A stretch of 64,000 nt of DNA from Methylobacterium sp. Leaf465 (GTDB lineage: Bacteria; Pseudomonadota; Alphaproteobacteria; Rhizobiales; Beijerinckiaceae): NCBI RefSeq assembly GCF_001424705.1, contig NZ_LMRA01000009.1, positions 1-64,000 on the forward strand. The letters run 5' to 3'. Below are positions 49,880 through 60,149 of the stretch, in pieces (within the stretch, counting starts at the first letter, position 1; every line of letters starts with the position of its first letter). The notes below the pieces were generated by a model. It saw only the letters and a list, made by a program, of their open reading frames with translations, was not told where the DNA came from and did not search any database. The position numbers and the translations under genes are program-made.

Positions 49880-51439
49880 TTATTCAGCTGCGACGGACAT
49901 CGGTCCGCGCTGCTGGAAATCTTCGGGGAAGTGGGTGATGGCGCTCATGACGGGCATCGGCGTCAGACCGCCCATGGCGCACAGCGAACCGTCGGTCATC
50001 ACGTCGCAGAGGTCGGCGACCACGGCGAGATTTTCGGTCGGCCGGATCCCGGCGATGACCTTGTCCATGGTCTCGACGCCGCGGGTTGCGCCAATGCGAC
50101 AAGGTGTGCACTTGCCACAGGATTCCACGGCGCAGAACTCGAACGCGAAGCGCGCCTGCTTGGCCATGTCGACGGTGTCGTCGAAGACGACGATACCGCC
50201 GTGGCCGACGAGACCCTTGTTGGCCGCCATCGCTTCGTAATCGAGCGGCGTGTCGAGGAGGTGGTCGGGGAAGTAGGCGCCCAGAGGGCCACCCACCTGG
50301 ACAGCGCGAACCGGACGCCCGCTCTGCGTGCCGCCGCCAAAATCCTCGATGATCTCGCGCAATGTGATGCCGAAGCCGTACTCGATCAGTCCGCCGTGCT
50401 TGATGTTGCCGGCGAGCTGGATCGCGAGGGTACCGAGCGAGCGACCCATGCCGTACTCGGCATAGGCCTTGGCGCCATGCTGTAGGATGTAGGGCACGGC
50501 CGTGAAGGTCATCACGTTGTTGACGAGCGTCGGCTGGCCGAGAAATCCCTTCAGGGCCGGAATCGGCGGCTTGGCGCGCACGATGCCGCGGCGGCCCTCA
50601 AGGCTCTCAAGCAGGGACGTTTCCTCGCCGCAGATGTAGGCGCCGGCGCCGAGGCGAACTTCCAGATGAAAGGCCTTGCCGGAGTTCAGTACGTTCTCGC
50701 CGAGGACGCCGGCCCTGATGCCGTTGGCGATCGCCTCCTTAAGGGTCGCGAAGGCCTGAGGATACTCGGAGCGCAGGTAAATGTAGCCGCGGGTGGCATC
50801 CGTGGCCAGACCCGCGATGGTCATACCCTCGATGAGGTTGAAGGGGTCGCCCTCCATCATCATGCGATCGGCGAAGGTTCCAGAATCCCCCTCATCCGCA
50901 TTGCAGACCACGTATTTCTGCTCTGCCTGAGCGAGCATCACCGTGTTCCACTTGATCCCGGCAGGGAACCCGGCGCCGCCGCGGCCACGAAGACCGGATT
51001 CACGCACTTCCGCGACGATGCCGGCCGCGTCGAGCCTCAAAGCGGCTTCGAGGCCCCGGTAGCCGCCATGCGCTCGGTAATCCTCGACCGAGACCGGATC
51101 GACCACGCCGCAGCGTTGAAAGGTGAGCCGATGCTGACGCGCGAGATAGGGGATCTCCTCCGGTCGCCCGAGGCGGAGGGGATGGGCACCGCCCTCGACG
51201 AGGCCCGCATCGAGGAGGCTGTCGATGTCGGCGGGTGTCACCGGTCCATAAGCGATACGGCCCCCCGGCGTTGCGACCTCGATCATCGGCTCGAGCCACA
51301 GGAGGCCCCGGGACCCGGTGCGGACGATCGTGATGTCCAGGCCACGGCGCTCGGCGCCGGCGAACAGCGCGCGGGCCACGCGATTGGCGCCGAGCCCGAG
51401 GGCCACGGCATCGCGCGGAACGGTGATCGTGATGCTCAC
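49880..51439 (-). CDS. fdsB: NAD-dependent formate dehydrogenase beta subunit
   Basis: 519-residue FMN/NAD-binding subunit. It has an N-terminal thioredoxin-like part, the FMN/NADH motif GRGGAGFPAGIKW, and a C-terminal 4Fe-4S motif ESCGKCTPCRIG. It receives electrons from fdsA and reduces NAD+, like the NuoF domain of complex I. Starts at a GTG overlapping the fdsG stop (GTGA). Thirteen bases before fdsA. Confidence 0.95.
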   Translation of the reverse strand: MSITITVPRDAVALGLGANRVARALFAGAERRGLDITIVRTGSRGLLWLEPMIEVATPGGRIAYGPVTPADIDSLLDAGLVEGGAHPLRLGRPEEIPYLARQHRLTFQRCGVVDPVSVEDYRAHGGYRGLEAALRLDAAGIVAEVRESGLRGRGGAGFPAGIKWNTVMLAQAEQKYVVCNADEGDSGTFADRMMMEGDPFNLIEGMTIAGLATDATRGYIYLRSEYPQAFATLKEAIANGIRAGVLGENVLNSGKAFHLEVRLGAGAYICGEETSLLESLEGRRGIVRAKPPIPALKGFLGQPTLVNNVMTFTAVPYILQHGAKAYAEYGMGRSLGTLAIQLAGNIKHGGLIEYGFGITLREIIEDFGGGTQSGRPVRAVQVGGPLGAYFPDHLLDTPLDYEAMAANKGLVGHGGIVVFDDTVDMAKQARFAFEFCAVESCGKCTPCRIGATRGVETMDKVIAGIRPTENLAVVADLCDVMTDGSLCAMGGLTPMPVMSAITHFPEDFQQRGPMSVAAE

Positions 51440-51909
51440 GATGTCATCTCCGTCAGGGCGGCTTCGAGGGAATCGGCGGTGAGCCGGGCCAGAGGCTCGT
51501 CGTCCACGAGGGCTCCGGGACCGTTTGCGCAGAGACCGAGGCAGTAGACAGGCTCGACCGTGACCTGGCCGTCGGCGGTCGTCCCGTGCCAGTCGACCCC
51601 GAAACGCGACAGGATCTGGGCGTGCAGCGCGTCCGAGCCCATGGCCTGACAGGCCTCGGCGCGGCAGAGTTTCACCTGGTGGCGCCCCGCCGGCGCGCGA
51701 CGGAAATCGTGATAGAAGGTGATGCATCCATGCACCTCGGCACGCGACAGGTTCAGCGCGTCGGCGATCAGCGGCACAGCACCTTCGTCGACGTAGCCGA
51801 AGGTCTCCTGCAGCGCATGGAGGATCGGGAGCGTCGCCCCCTCCAGGTTAATATGTTCGGCGATGATCCTGGCGGCCCGCGGCTCGTTCCAGGGTTCGTT
51901 CGGCACCAT
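51436..51909 (-). CDS. fdsG: NAD-dependent formate dehydrogenase gamma subunit
   Basis: 157-residue NuoE-like thioredoxin-fold subunit with one 2Fe-2S cluster. Ligands appear as CRAEAC and CLGLCANGP. ATG 51909 (MVPNEPWNEPRAARIIAEH) has an AGGA site 5 bases upstream; a farther start would add 17 atypical residues. First gene of the fds operon. Two palindromes upstream suggest regulation by the adjacent LysR protein. Confidence 0.94.
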   Translation of the reverse strand: MVPNEPWNEPRAARIIAEHINLEGATLPILHALQETFGYVDEGAVPLIADALNLSRAEVHGCITFYHDFRRAPAGRHQVKLCRAEACQAMGSDALHAQILSRFGVDWHGTTADGQVTVEPVYCLGLCANGPGALVDDEPLARLTADSLEAALTEMTS

Positions 51910-51963
51910 TATTCCTACCCGGACTGAGATTGTTCTCGTTCCAAGGTGGTATATCGCCAACCC

Positions 51964-51984
51964 CCGATCAATCGCACTGATCGG
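51964..51984. promoter_or_regulatory. LysR-type operator candidate, proximal
   Basis: CCGATCA-ATCGCAC-TGATCGG, a perfect 7-bp inverted repeat with a 7-base centre, about 65 bases upstream of the fdsG start. Suitable for an LTTR dimer. Confidence 0.5.
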
Positions 51985-51989
51985 TGGAT

Positions 51990-52008
51990 CGACAACGGAT
52001 TTTTGTCG
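51990..52008. promoter_or_regulatory. LysR-type operator candidate, distal
   Basis: CGACAA-CGGATTT-TTGTCG, a 6-bp inverted repeat with a 7-base centre, 25 bases from the proximal site. The pair spans the LysR-fdsG intergenic gap. Confidence 0.5.
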
Positions 52009-52076
52009 AAAACGAATGCTGCGACGCGAAAAGGCATCGCAACCTTGGTCCCTCTTGCCGCGTCGTCAAGCTTTTC

Positions 52077-52985
52077 TCACAGCGCGTCGATCATTTGGGT
52101 AATGGACGAAGCAACGGCCCGCGCTTCCACGATCAGCCCCGCGCAGAGGGGCGTCATCGGTTCGCGTTCCGGCACCACGAGACCGACGACGTGGCTGAGA
52201 TCCGGATCGATGATCGGCACGGCTCTGACGCGGTCATTCAGACGGAACGTGTCGGCGAGAACCGCCGGCATGATGCTCGCCCATTTGGCTGTGCGAACGT
52301 GGGTCAGGAGAACGATCATCGAGTTGGACTCGAGAAGCGGTGCGGATTCCGTTCCCGCGTTGAGAAGCTGCCGGTCGATGATCCGCCGGTTCTGCATATC
52401 CGGGGTCAACAGACACAGAGGCAGGCTCGCCACCTCGTCCCACGTCACCGATTCCCGTTCGCCGAACACCCCGTCGATCGCGGTCAGCAGGCGGTAGCGC
52501 TCCCGATAGAGCGGCACGGCGGTCAATCGGCCGAGGGGCTCGTTCTCGAGATAGGTGATGCCGGCATCGATCTCGAGATCGGCGATCAGGCGCCCGATTT
52601 CCCCGGAGGTCGTCGATTGAACAGAAAAGCGGACGTTCGGGTGGCGCGCCCGGAACGGCGTCGTGAGCGCAGCGACGATCGGAGTCGCCGTCGGGATTGT
52701 CGCGAGTCGAAGCGTTCCCGAAAGACCGCGCCGCAGACTCGCAACCTCCTCTCGCATCGCCCGCGCATCCCCGACGATGCGGCGCGCCCATTCGAGAACG
52801 CGCTCGCCTTCCGGAGTGAACCCCTGGAAACGCGAGCCCCGTTGCACGAGAAGCACACCGAGCCGTTCTTCCAACTGCTTCACGCCGGCCGAGAGGGTCT
52901 GCTGAGAGACGTTGCAGACCTGGGCAGCCCGGCCGAAGTGACGCTCGCGGGCGAGAGCCAGGATGAATTCCAGTCGTTCAATCAC
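52077..52985 (-). CDS. LysR-family regulator, likely controls the fds operon
   Basis: 302-residue LTTR. N-terminal helix-turn-helix HFGRAAQVCNVSQQTLSAGV followed by KQLEERLGVLLVQRG; the rest is a periplasmic-binding-protein-like effector domain. It sits directly upstream of fdsG on the same strand, as FdsR does in other bacteria, so formate or a related metabolite may be the effector. The GTG at 52985 gives the family start (IERLEFILALARE); another GTG at 53030 adds 15 residues. Confidence 0.85.
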   Translation of the reverse strand: MIERLEFILALARERHFGRAAQVCNVSQQTLSAGVKQLEERLGVLLVQRGSRFQGFTPEGERVLEWARRIVGDARAMREEVASLRRGLSGTLRLATIPTATPIVAALTTPFRARHPNVRFSVQSTTSGEIGRLIADLEIDAGITYLENEPLGRLTAVPLYRERYRLLTAIDGVFGERESVTWDEVASLPLCLLTPDMQNRRIIDRQLLNAGTESAPLLESNSMIVLLTHVRTAKWASIMPAVLADTFRLNDRVRAVPIIDPDLSHVVGLVVPEREPMTPLCAGLIVEARAVASSITQMIDAL

Positions 52986-53299
52986 GCGCGACCCCACAGC
53001 CGGCCTCGAAGCCGGGCGACGCTTCCTCACCTGGCATGATGAATACCGGAGGACACGTTACCGAGGCTGCGACATTTCGATAGACGGTGAACAGCTTGAG
53101 TCGAGACCTTCGAGCGGTCTGATGCGACGCTGTTGCGGTTGCGCGCCTCACGCCCTTGTGGTCTGACACGCCAATCGGCCCGACGTGGGTTCTTACCCGC
53201 AAACGGCCCGCGATCCGCGAAATGCACTTGCGATTTAGAACAAAGCCAGCAAGACGCGCGGCATCGACGATCACAATCACGGGGAGCCACGAGAGGCAC

Positions 53300-54139
53300 A
53301 TGCGGACGACGCAGGCGCAACACCGGTCATCATGGGGGCTTGCCGCGCTCGGCGCGTTCCTCGTTTCTTCGTCATCGGCTCTCGCGGCCGGCATCGGCCA
53401 GCCCGTGCCGTGGCAGATGGACCGTCAGGTCGCCGTCACCGAGAACGCCCGGGATATCCACTCGTTCGAGCACGGCATGCATTGGCTGTCGTTCGGCATC
53501 TCGCTGTTCGTGCTCGGCCTGATCCTCTATTGCGTCTTCCGCTTCAGCGAGAAGGCGAACCCGACGCCTTCGAAGACCACGCACAACACCATGATCGAGG
53601 TGGCCTGGACCATCGTCCCTGTGCTGATCCTGGTCGCCGTCGCGATCCCGTCGTTCCGCCTGCTGCGCACGCAGCTCTCCGATCCCAAGGCCGACGTCCT
53701 CGTGAAGGTCATCGGCCATGCGTGGTACTGGTCCTACGAGTACCCGGCTGTGGAAAACGGGGGCGGCTTCACCTTTGATGCCAACCTCGACGAGGACAAG
53801 CAGCCCAAGCTGCTGGGCACCGACAACGACATGGTCGTACCGGTGAACAAGATCGTGAAGATCCAGGTCACCGCCGCCGACGTGATGCACTCCTGGGCGA
53901 TGCCGTCCTTCGGCTTCAAGATCGACGCCGTTCCGGGCCGCCTGAACCAGTTCTGGTTCAAGGCGGAGCGTGAGGGCACCTACCACGGCCAGTGCTCCGA
54001 GCTCTGCGGCGCCCGACATGCCTATATGCCGATCACGGTTCAGGTCGTGAGCGAGGAAGCCTACGCCAAATGGCTCGCCGAGGGTAAGACCAAGTTCGCC
54101 CGCATCGACGACCCGTCGAAGTTCGCCGACGCCCGGTAG
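53300..54139 (+). CDS. ctaC: Cytochrome c oxidase subunit II
   Basis: 279-residue subunit II with a signal peptide, two membrane spans and a periplasmic cupredoxin domain. The CuA site is complete: [12 protein letters not shown] (Cys-x3-Cys, His, Met). ATG 53300 follows a GAGAGG site. First gene of the aa3 oxidase cluster. Confidence 0.97.
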   Translation: MRTTQAQHRSSWGLAALGAFLVSSSSALAAGIGQPVPWQMDRQVAVTENARDIHSFEHGMHWLSFGISLFVLGLILYCVFRFSEKANPTPSKTTHNTMIEVAWTIVPVLILVAVAIPSFRLLRTQLSDPKADVLVKVIGHAWYWSYEYPAVENGGGFTFDANLDEDKQPKLLGTDNDMVVPVNKIVKIQVTAADVMHSWAMPSFGFKIDAVPGRLNQFWFKAEREGTYHGQCSELCGARHAYMPITVQVVSEEAYAKWLAEGKTKFARIDDPSKFADAR

Positions 54140-54228
54140 GGGCGCGGATCCCGGACCCGGGCCCTCGAGCGGCGCCCGGATCCACCCATCGAGATGATCA
54201 CGAGAAACCTGGACTAAGGTCTGCATCC

Positions 54229-55860
54229 ATGGCGAACGCCGCTGCACATACGGGGCATCACGACGCCCACGACCACCACATGCCCTCTTTCTTCTCCCGC
54301 TGGTTCCTGTCGACGAACCATAAGGACATCGGCACCCTCTACCTGTTGTTCGCATTCTGCGCGGGCATCATGGGTGCGTTCCTCTCCTTCGGCATCCGCA
54401 TGGAGATGGAAGAGCCCGGCCTCCAGTACTTCGCCAATCCCGGCACCTACAACGTGTTCGTGACCGGCCACGGCCTCATCATGGTGTTCTTCATGGTGAT
54501 GCCCGCCCTGATCGGCGGCTTCGGCAACTGGTTCGTACCCCTCATGATCGGCGCGCCCGACATGGCGTTCCCGCGCATGAACAATGTCTCGTTCTGGCTC
54601 ACGGTCGCGGGCTTCTTCAGCCTCGTCTGTTCGCTGTTCGTGGAAGGCGCCCCCGGCTCCTCCGGCGCCGGCACCGGCTGGACCGTCTACCCGCCCCTGT
54701 CGAGCTCCGGCCACCCGGGACCGGCCGTGGATTTCGCGATCTTCGCCCTTCACCTTTCCGGCGCCGGCTCGATCCTCGGCGCAATCAACTTCATCACCAC
54801 CATCCTGAACATGCGCGCGCCGGGCATGACCCTGCACAAGATGCCACTGTTCGCCTGGTCGATGCTCGTGACCGCGTTCCTACTCCTCCTGTCGCTGCCG
54901 GTGCTCGCCGGTGCGATCACGATGCTCCTTACCGACCGCAACTTCGGCACGACCTTCTTCGACCCGGCCGGCGGCGGCGATCCGGTGCTCTACCAGCACC
55001 TGTTCTGGTTCTTCGGTCACCCCGAAGTCTACATCATGATCCTGCCGGCCTTCGGCATCGTCTCGCACATCATCTCGACCTTCTCGCGCAAGCCCGTCTT
55101 CGGCTACCTTGCCATGGCCTACGCCATGGTTGCCATCGGCGTCGTCGGCTTCGTCGTGTGGGCGCACCACATGTACACCGTCGGCCTGTCGCTTCAGACG
55201 CAGTCCTACTTCGTCTTCGCTACGATGGTCATCGCGGTGCCCACGGGGGTGAAAATCTTCTCCTGGATCGCGACGATGTGGGGTGGTTCGATCCGCTTCA
55301 CCGCTGCCATGCACTGGGCGGTCGGCTTCATCTTCCTGTTCACGGTCGGCGGCGTCACCGGCGTGGTCCTCGCGAACTCAGCGGTCGATAAGTACCTGCA
55401 CGACACCTACTACGTCGTGGCGCACTTCCACTACGTGCTCTCGCTCGGTGCGGTGTTCATCATCTTCGCCGGCGTCTACTACTGGTTCCCGAAGATGACC
55501 GGTCACATCATCCCCGAATGGGCCGGCAAGCTGCACTTCTGGCTCGCCTTCATCGGGGCGAACGTCCTGTTCTTCCCGATGCACTTCCTCGGCCTCGCCG
55601 GCATGCCGCGCCGCTACGCCGACTACCCGGAGGCCTTCGCAGGCTGGCACAAGGTCTCCACCTGGGGTGGACACATCTTCGCTCTCGGCATGGTGGTGTT
55701 CTTCATCGGCGTCGTCCTGGCCTTCCGCTCCAGCCGGCGCGCCGCAGATAATCCGTGGGGTGAGGGTGCGACGACACTGGAGTGGACCCTGTCCTCTCCC
55801 CCGCCCTTCCATCAGTTCGAGACCCTGCCCCGGATCATCGACGAGCCGGGCCACCACTGA
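54229..55860 (+). CDS. ctaD: Cytochrome c oxidase subunit I
   Basis: 543-residue subunit I with 12 spans. Heme a His in TGHGLIM; CuB-Tyr crosslink motif [13 protein letters not shown]; CuB His pair in WAHHMY; heme a3/a ligands in [12 protein letters not shown]-channel aspartate region [14 protein letters not shown] is present as NVFVTGHG. Complete and unmodified; main proton-pumping terminal oxidase. Confidence 0.98.
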   Translation: MANAAAHTGHHDAHDHHMPSFFSRWFLSTNHKDIGTLYLLFAFCAGIMGAFLSFGIRMEMEEPGLQYFANPGTYNVFVTGHGLIMVFFMVMPALIGGFGNWFVPLMIGAPDMAFPRMNNVSFWLTVAGFFSLVCSLFVEGAPGSSGAGTGWTVYPPLSSSGHPGPAVDFAIFALHLSGAGSILGAINFITTILNMRAPGMTLHKMPLFAWSMLVTAFLLLLSLPVLAGAITMLLTDRNFGTTFFDPAGGGDPVLYQHLFWFFGHPEVYIMILPAFGIVSHIISTFSRKPVFGYLAMAYAMVAIGVVGFVVWAHHMYTVGLSLQTQSYFVFATMVIAVPTGVKIFSWIATMWGGSIRFTAAMHWAVGFIFLFTVGGVTGVVLANSAVDKYLHDTYYVVAHFHYVLSLGAVFIIFAGVYYWFPKMTGHIIPEWAGKLHFWLAFIGANVLFFPMHFLGLAGMPRRYADYPEAFAGWHKVSTWGGHIFALGMVVFFIGVVLAFRSSRRAADNPWGEGATTLEWTLSSPPPFHQFETLPRIIDEPGHH

Positions 55861-55883
55861 AGCTGCTTTAAGCTTCGAGGATT

Positions 55884-55914
55884 GCGAGGACCGCGCGAGC
55901 GGTCCTCGCTCTTT
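55884..55914 (+). terminator. Strong hairpin between ctaD and ctaB
   Basis: An 11-bp perfect stem (55884-55894 with 55899-55909) around GCGA, followed by TCTTT. It lies within the oxidase gene cluster and could partly terminate after ctaD, reducing assembly genes relative to structural ones. Confidence 0.6.
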
Positions 55915-56037
55915 CCAGGAGGCCCCGGTCAAGCTCTCGGAGTTCGCTCTGCGTGTTTGCCCGAGGCCTCCCGCAAAGGGCGGCGCCAAGCGGCGCGATC
56001 CGAAGCCCCACCAAACACAAAACCGTATCGGGACCCC

Positions 56038-56988
56038 ATGACGAGCCTGTCGAACAGCCTATCCGCTGGCGCCGAGCCGCAAGTTCTGTCGCCGGTCGGC
56101 GGCGAGGTGTCGGACTTCTTCGCCCTGCTGAAGCCGCGGGTGATGGTACTGGTCATCTTCACCGCCCTCGTCGGCATGCTGGTCTCGAACGTCCATATTC
56201 AACCGGTCGTCGGCTCCATCTCGCTACTGATGATCGCCGTAGGCGCAGGCGCCTCAGGCTGCCTGAACATGTGGTGGGATGCCGACATCGACGCCGTGAT
56301 GACCCGGACCGCCAAGCGTCCGATCCCGGATGGTCGTATCCGCCCGGATGAGGCGCTGGCCTTCGGCATCGTCCTGTCGGTGGGCTCGGTGCTCGTCCTT
56401 GGCCTTGCCTCCAACTGGCTGGCCGCCGGACTCCTCGCCTTCACGATCGTCTTCTACGCCGTCGTCTATTCGATGTGGCTCAAGCGCGCGACGCCGCAGA
56501 ACATCGTCATCGGCGGCGCCGCCGGCGCCCTCCCCCCGATGGTCGGCCAAGCGGCCGTCACCGGAACCGTCGGCGTCGAGTCGTTGGTGTTGTTCATGAT
56601 CATTTTCATCTGGACGCCCCCGCATTTCTGGGCCCTGGCCCTCATCAAGTCCGCCGACTATGCCAAAGCGGGCATCCCGATGATGCCGAACGTTGCCGGG
56701 CCGGATTCAACTCGTCGCCAGATCATCGCCTACTCGATCCTGCTCTTCCCCCTGGGCCTCGCGCCCGTCGCCCTTGGTTTCGGTGGGTGGCTCTACGCGG
56801 TCACTGCGTTGCTGGGCGGTCTCGGGATGCTGGCCTTCAGCGTCCACGTGTTTCGCAATCGTGAGGGCGAGCCGGAGCGCAAGGCGGCGATGGGCATGTT
56901 CGGGTTCTCGATTCTGCACCTCTTCCTGATGTTTGCGGCCTTGCTCGCCGAGCAGAGCCTCGGCCTTTTCCGCGCGGTGAACCTGTGA
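56038..56988 (+). CDS. ctaB: Heme O synthase (protoheme IX farnesyltransferase)
   Basis: 316-residue UbiA-family prenyltransferase with multiple spans. The Asp-rich motif [19 protein letters not shown] binds farnesyl-PP; the second conserved loop is [14 protein letters not shown]. Makes heme O for subunit I. The stop overlaps the start of the small coxF-like gene (GTGA). Confidence 0.95.
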   Translation: MTSLSNSLSAGAEPQVLSPVGGEVSDFFALLKPRVMVLVIFTALVGMLVSNVHIQPVVGSISLLMIAVGAGASGCLNMWWDADIDAVMTRTAKRPIPDGRIRPDEALAFGIVLSVGSVLVLGLASNWLAAGLLAFTIVFYAVVYSMWLKRATPQNIVIGGAAGALPPMVGQAAVTGTVGVESLVLFMIIFIWTPPHFWALALIKSADYAKAGIPMMPNVAGPDSTRRQIIAYSILLFPLGLAPVALGFGGWLYAVTALLGGLGMLAFSVHVFRNREGEPERKAAMGMFGFSILHLFLMFAALLAEQSLGLFRAVNL

Positions 56989-57158
56989 GCGATCGCCCCG
57001 GCCCGCCGGGGACGCCCCGCCCGCTGACGCCCGAGGAGTCGCAGCGCCGGCGCAAGCGCTCCATCGCCATCGCGGCGGTCCTGTTCGCCCTGGTGACCAT
57101 CTTTTATGTGCTCACGATCGCGAAGCTCGGGCCGCAGGTCCTTAACCGTCCGATCTGA
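56985..57158 (+). CDS. 57-residue CoxF-like membrane protein
   Basis: Starts at a GTG that overlaps the ctaB stop (GTGA). Pro/Arg-rich N-terminus with one hydrophobic span ([20 protein letters not shown]). Its place between ctaB and ctaG matches the small CoxF/assembly protein of alphaproteobacterial oxidase operons. Confidence 0.75.
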   Translation: MSDRPGPPGTPRPLTPEESQRRRKRSIAIAAVLFALVTIFYVLTIAKLGPQVLNRPI

Positions 57159-57186
57159 TCGCGCCGGACAACGGAGTACGCTTCTG

Positions 57187-57801
57187 ATGGCCGACCCCAG
57201 ACATGCGCCACCGCGTGAAACCGGCCGCAAGGCCGGCGTGACGGCCTTGGCCTGCGCAGGCCTCGCCTTCGGGATGATCGGCCTCGCCTTCGCGTCGGTG
57301 CCGCTCTACGACATGTTCTGCAAGGCGACCGGCTACGACGGGACGCCGCGTACGGGCCGGGCCCCGACCGCTGCGGCGATCGACGACAGCATGGTGGTCC
57401 ACTTCGACACCAATGTGTCGTCGGCCCTGCCCTGGCGCTTCCAGGCCGAGTCGCCGAAGGTTGAGGCCCGGCTCGGCGAGACCAAGACCGTCTTTTTCCG
57501 CGTGAAGAACACCGGCAGCACGCCTTCCACCGGCATAGCGACCTTCAACGTTCAGCCGGGTCTGATGGGCAGCTTCTTCGTCAAGGTGCAGTGCTTCTGC
57601 TTCAACGAGCAGACCCTGCAGCCAGGCGAGACGATGGATTTCCCGGTGGTGTTCTACATCGACCCCGAGGTCCGCAAGGACTCGAACACCGCACATCTGT
57701 CGGAGATGACGCTCTCCTATACCTACTTCGCTTCGAAGAACGGGCAGCCCACGGCCGCGCTTGCGACAACGGGCGGCACGGGGACGAAGTCGAATTTTTG
57801 A
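57187..57801 (+). CDS. ctaG: Cytochrome c oxidase assembly protein CtaG (Cox11-like)
   Basis: 204-residue Cox11-type copper chaperone for CuB. One N-terminal span, periplasmic domain with VPLYDMFCKATGY and the copper-binding QCFCFNEQ (CxC). ATG 57187 is 28 bases after the preceding stop. Confidence 0.96.
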   Translation: MADPRHAPPRETGRKAGVTALACAGLAFGMIGLAFASVPLYDMFCKATGYDGTPRTGRAPTAAAIDDSMVVHFDTNVSSALPWRFQAESPKVEARLGETKTVFFRVKNTGSTPSTGIATFNVQPGLMGSFFVKVQCFCFNEQTLQPGETMDFPVVFYIDPEVRKDSNTAHLSEMTLSYTYFASKNGQPTAALATTGGTGTKSNF

Positions 57802-57938
57802 CGACGCAAGCGTGACAACAGCGCGCGACCCTGGGTAAGGGTTTGCCACAACAATCCGGGGCAACCCGGTCAGGACGATGCATTCAGTGGATCGAGGGCC
57901 GGTGACGGTCCGGAGGTCGGGGGTAGGAGAAGAGTTCA

Positions 57939-58796
57939 ATGGCCGAGGCGCACGCCAAAAATCACGACTTCCACATTCTGGCCCCGAGTCCCTGGCCGCT
58001 GATCGGCGCGTTCTCGGGCTTCCTGATGGCATTCGGCGCCGTGTTCTGGATGAAGAGCCTTCAGATTGGCACCCTGACCCCGGGCCCCTACATCTTCGGC
58101 GCAGGAACGCTCGGCGTTCTCTACACCATGTTTGCCTGGTGGAAGGACGTCGTGCACGAGGCCAACACGGGCGATCACACCCGTGTCGTGCAGCTGCACC
58201 ACCGCTACGGTATGATCATGTTCATCGCCTCCGAGGTGATGTTCTTCGTCGCGTGGTTCTGGGCCTATTTTGAAGCGGCGCTCTACACCGCCGATCCGAT
58301 CCAGGCCTCGCGCGTCGACTTCACGGGCGGCACCTGGCCGCCGAAGGGCATCGAGGCGTTCGACCCGTGGCATCTGCCCCTTCTCAATACCCTGATCCTG
58401 CTCACCTCCGGTACGACGATCACCTGGGCCCACCACGCATTGCTGCATGATGATCGGAAGGGCCTGAAGTACGGCCTCTGGCTGACGATCATCCTGGGCG
58501 TTCTGTTCTCCGCTTGCCAAGCCTACGAGTACGCACACGCCCATTTCGGCTTCTCCGGCAGCATTTACTCGTCAACCTTCTTCATGGCGACGGGCTTCCA
58601 CGGCTTCCACGTCATCATCGGCACGATCTTCCTCGCGATCTGCCTCTACCGCGCCTATCTCGGTCAGTTCACCACCCGACAGCATCTCGGCTTCGAATTC
58701 GCTGCCTGGTACTGGCACTTCGTCGACGTGGTCTGGCTGTTCCTGTTCGCCTCGATCTACGTCTGGGGCGCCGGCGTCGGTCACGCGGCTCATTGA
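57939..58796 (+). CDS. ctaE: Cytochrome c oxidase subunit III
   Basis: 285-residue subunit III with seven spans. The conserved Glu region [19 protein letters not shown] and the C-terminal [20 protein letters not shown] are typical. An AGGAGAAG site precedes the ATG. The preceding gap of 137 bases has no gene. Followed by a strong terminator. Confidence 0.97.
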   Translation: MAEAHAKNHDFHILAPSPWPLIGAFSGFLMAFGAVFWMKSLQIGTLTPGPYIFGAGTLGVLYTMFAWWKDVVHEANTGDHTRVVQLHHRYGMIMFIASEVMFFVAWFWAYFEAALYTADPIQASRVDFTGGTWPPKGIEAFDPWHLPLLNTLILLTSGTTITWAHHALLHDDRKGLKYGLWLTIILGVLFSACQAYEYAHAHFGFSGSIYSSTFFMATGFHGFHVIIGTIFLAICLYRAYLGQFTTRQHLGFEFAAWYWHFVDVVWLFLFASIYVWGAGVGHAAH

Positions 58797-58828
58797 GCCC
58801 GGCTTGCACCGCATGCCAGTGTTGAAGA

Positions 58829-58851
58829 GGGCGGCGCGAGCCGCCCTTTTT
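58829..58851 (+). terminator. Rho-independent terminator after ctaE
   Basis: GGGCGGC (58829-58835) pairs with GCCGCCC (58840-58846) around GCGA, followed by TTTTT (58847-58851). Confidence 0.88.
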
Positions 58852-58930
58852 CATGCTCGTGCCTGAAGCGCGCACCTTCCATGCCCATATGGATTGATAC
58901 GGCGCAGCGCCGTACGAGGAGTTCTCCATC

Positions 58931-59299
58931 TTGGACGCATCGCGGCCGAAGCCTTCCCCCGTCTCCGCCGGCTTGCGCGGCCGTTGTCCCCGTTGTGGCG
59001 AGGGTCATATGTTCGACGGATTCCTCACATTCCGCCCATCCTGCGAGGTCTGCGACCTTGACTACGGCAGTTTCAATTCCGGAGACGGCCCTGCTTTCTT
59101 CGTCATGTCGATCGTCGGCATCATCGTCGTCGGGCTGGCTCTCTGGATGGAGATCACCTACGAGCCGCCGATCTGGGTTCACGCCCTAGTGGCCGGCACC
59201 CTGTCGATCGGCCTCAGCCTTCTCCTGGTGCGGCCACTAAAGGGCGTCCTCGCGGCCCTGCAATTCACCAACAAGGCCGAGCAAGGACGCTTCCGTTAA
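58931..59299 (+). CDS. DUF983 family protein
   Basis: 122-residue protein with two CxxC pairs (CPRCGEGHMF, CEVCDLDY) at the N-terminus and two membrane spans. It is regularly found in oxidase clusters, and its metal site suggests a role in assembly. Starts at TTG with GAGGAG upstream. Two bases before the SURF1 gene. Confidence 0.85.
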   Translation: MDASRPKPSPVSAGLRGRCPRCGEGHMFDGFLTFRPSCEVCDLDYGSFNSGDGPAFFVMSIVGIIVVGLALWMEITYEPPIWVHALVAGTLSIGLSLLLVRPLKGVLAALQFTNKAEQGRFR

Positions 59300-59301
59300 C
59301 C

Positions 59302-60063
59302 ATGGCTTCGCCCCTCCGTCCCGGCGCTTGGCGCAGCATTTTGATGCCTAGCCTCGTTTCACTGATCTGCCTCGCGATTCTTCTCGGCCTCGGAGTCTGG
59401 CAGCTCGCGCGCAAGGGCGAGAAGGAAGCCCTAATCACGCGCATTCTGGCGCGATCGAAGGTCGAGCCGCCAACCGCGCTTCCATTGCCGCAGGGTTGGG
59501 ATCCAGCCCGGGACGAGTTCCGGCGTGTCCGGATCACCGGCCGGTTTCGGCACGAAGCCGAGACGCTGGTCCACGGTCTCGCCGCGGGCGAGGTTCCGGG
59601 GCGAGCTCTTCAGGGCTATTACCTCCTGACGCCCTTCCTGCTCGAGGATGGTGGCACCATCCTTATCAACCGCGGCTTCGTGCCCACCGAGTTGAAGACG
59701 CCCGCAAACCGCGCGGCCGGGCAGGTCGAGGGCGTCACCACCGTCACCGGCATACTCCGGGGGTCCGAACCACGAACGATGTTCGTGCCAGCGCCGGACC
59801 CGGCACGGAACGAATGGTTTAACCGCGACATCGCCGGCATTAGCGCTTCACGCAGCCTACCCGATCCCCGGCCCTACCTCGTCGAGGCGGATGCGACGCC
59901 GAACCCGGGCGGCTGGCCGAAGGGTGGTCAGCTCCGGGTCGATCTGCCGAACAACCACTTGCAATACGCCTTCACGTGGTTCGGGATCGCGGCGTGCCTC
60001 GTCGGCGTGTTCGGGGTCTTCGCTTGGCGCCGGCTCCACGAGGATCAGCCCCCCGCGCAATAG
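59302..60063 (+). CDS. SURF1 family oxidase assembly protein
   Basis: 253-residue SURF1. N-terminal and C-terminal spans enclose a periplasmic domain; GYYLLTPFLLEDGGTILINR followed by GFVP is the family signature, and the C-terminal NNHLQYAFTWFGIA segment is diagnostic. Helps heme a insertion. Confidence 0.93.
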   Translation: MASPLRPGAWRSILMPSLVSLICLAILLGLGVWQLARKGEKEALITRILARSKVEPPTALPLPQGWDPARDEFRRVRITGRFRHEAETLVHGLAAGEVPGRALQGYYLLTPFLLEDGGTILINRGFVPTELKTPANRAAGQVEGVTTVTGILRGSEPRTMFVPAPDPARNEWFNRDIAGISASRSLPDPRPYLVEADATPNPGGWPKGGQLRVDLPNNHLQYAFTWFGIAACLVGVFGVFAWRRLHEDQPPAQ

Positions 60064-60149
60064 TGACGCGTGCGGCCGAAAACTTGCTTCGTCCGCGCAT
60101 GTGTTCCAGCTTATCTTCGAACGTGCGGTTACGTTACGGAGTGGGCCCC

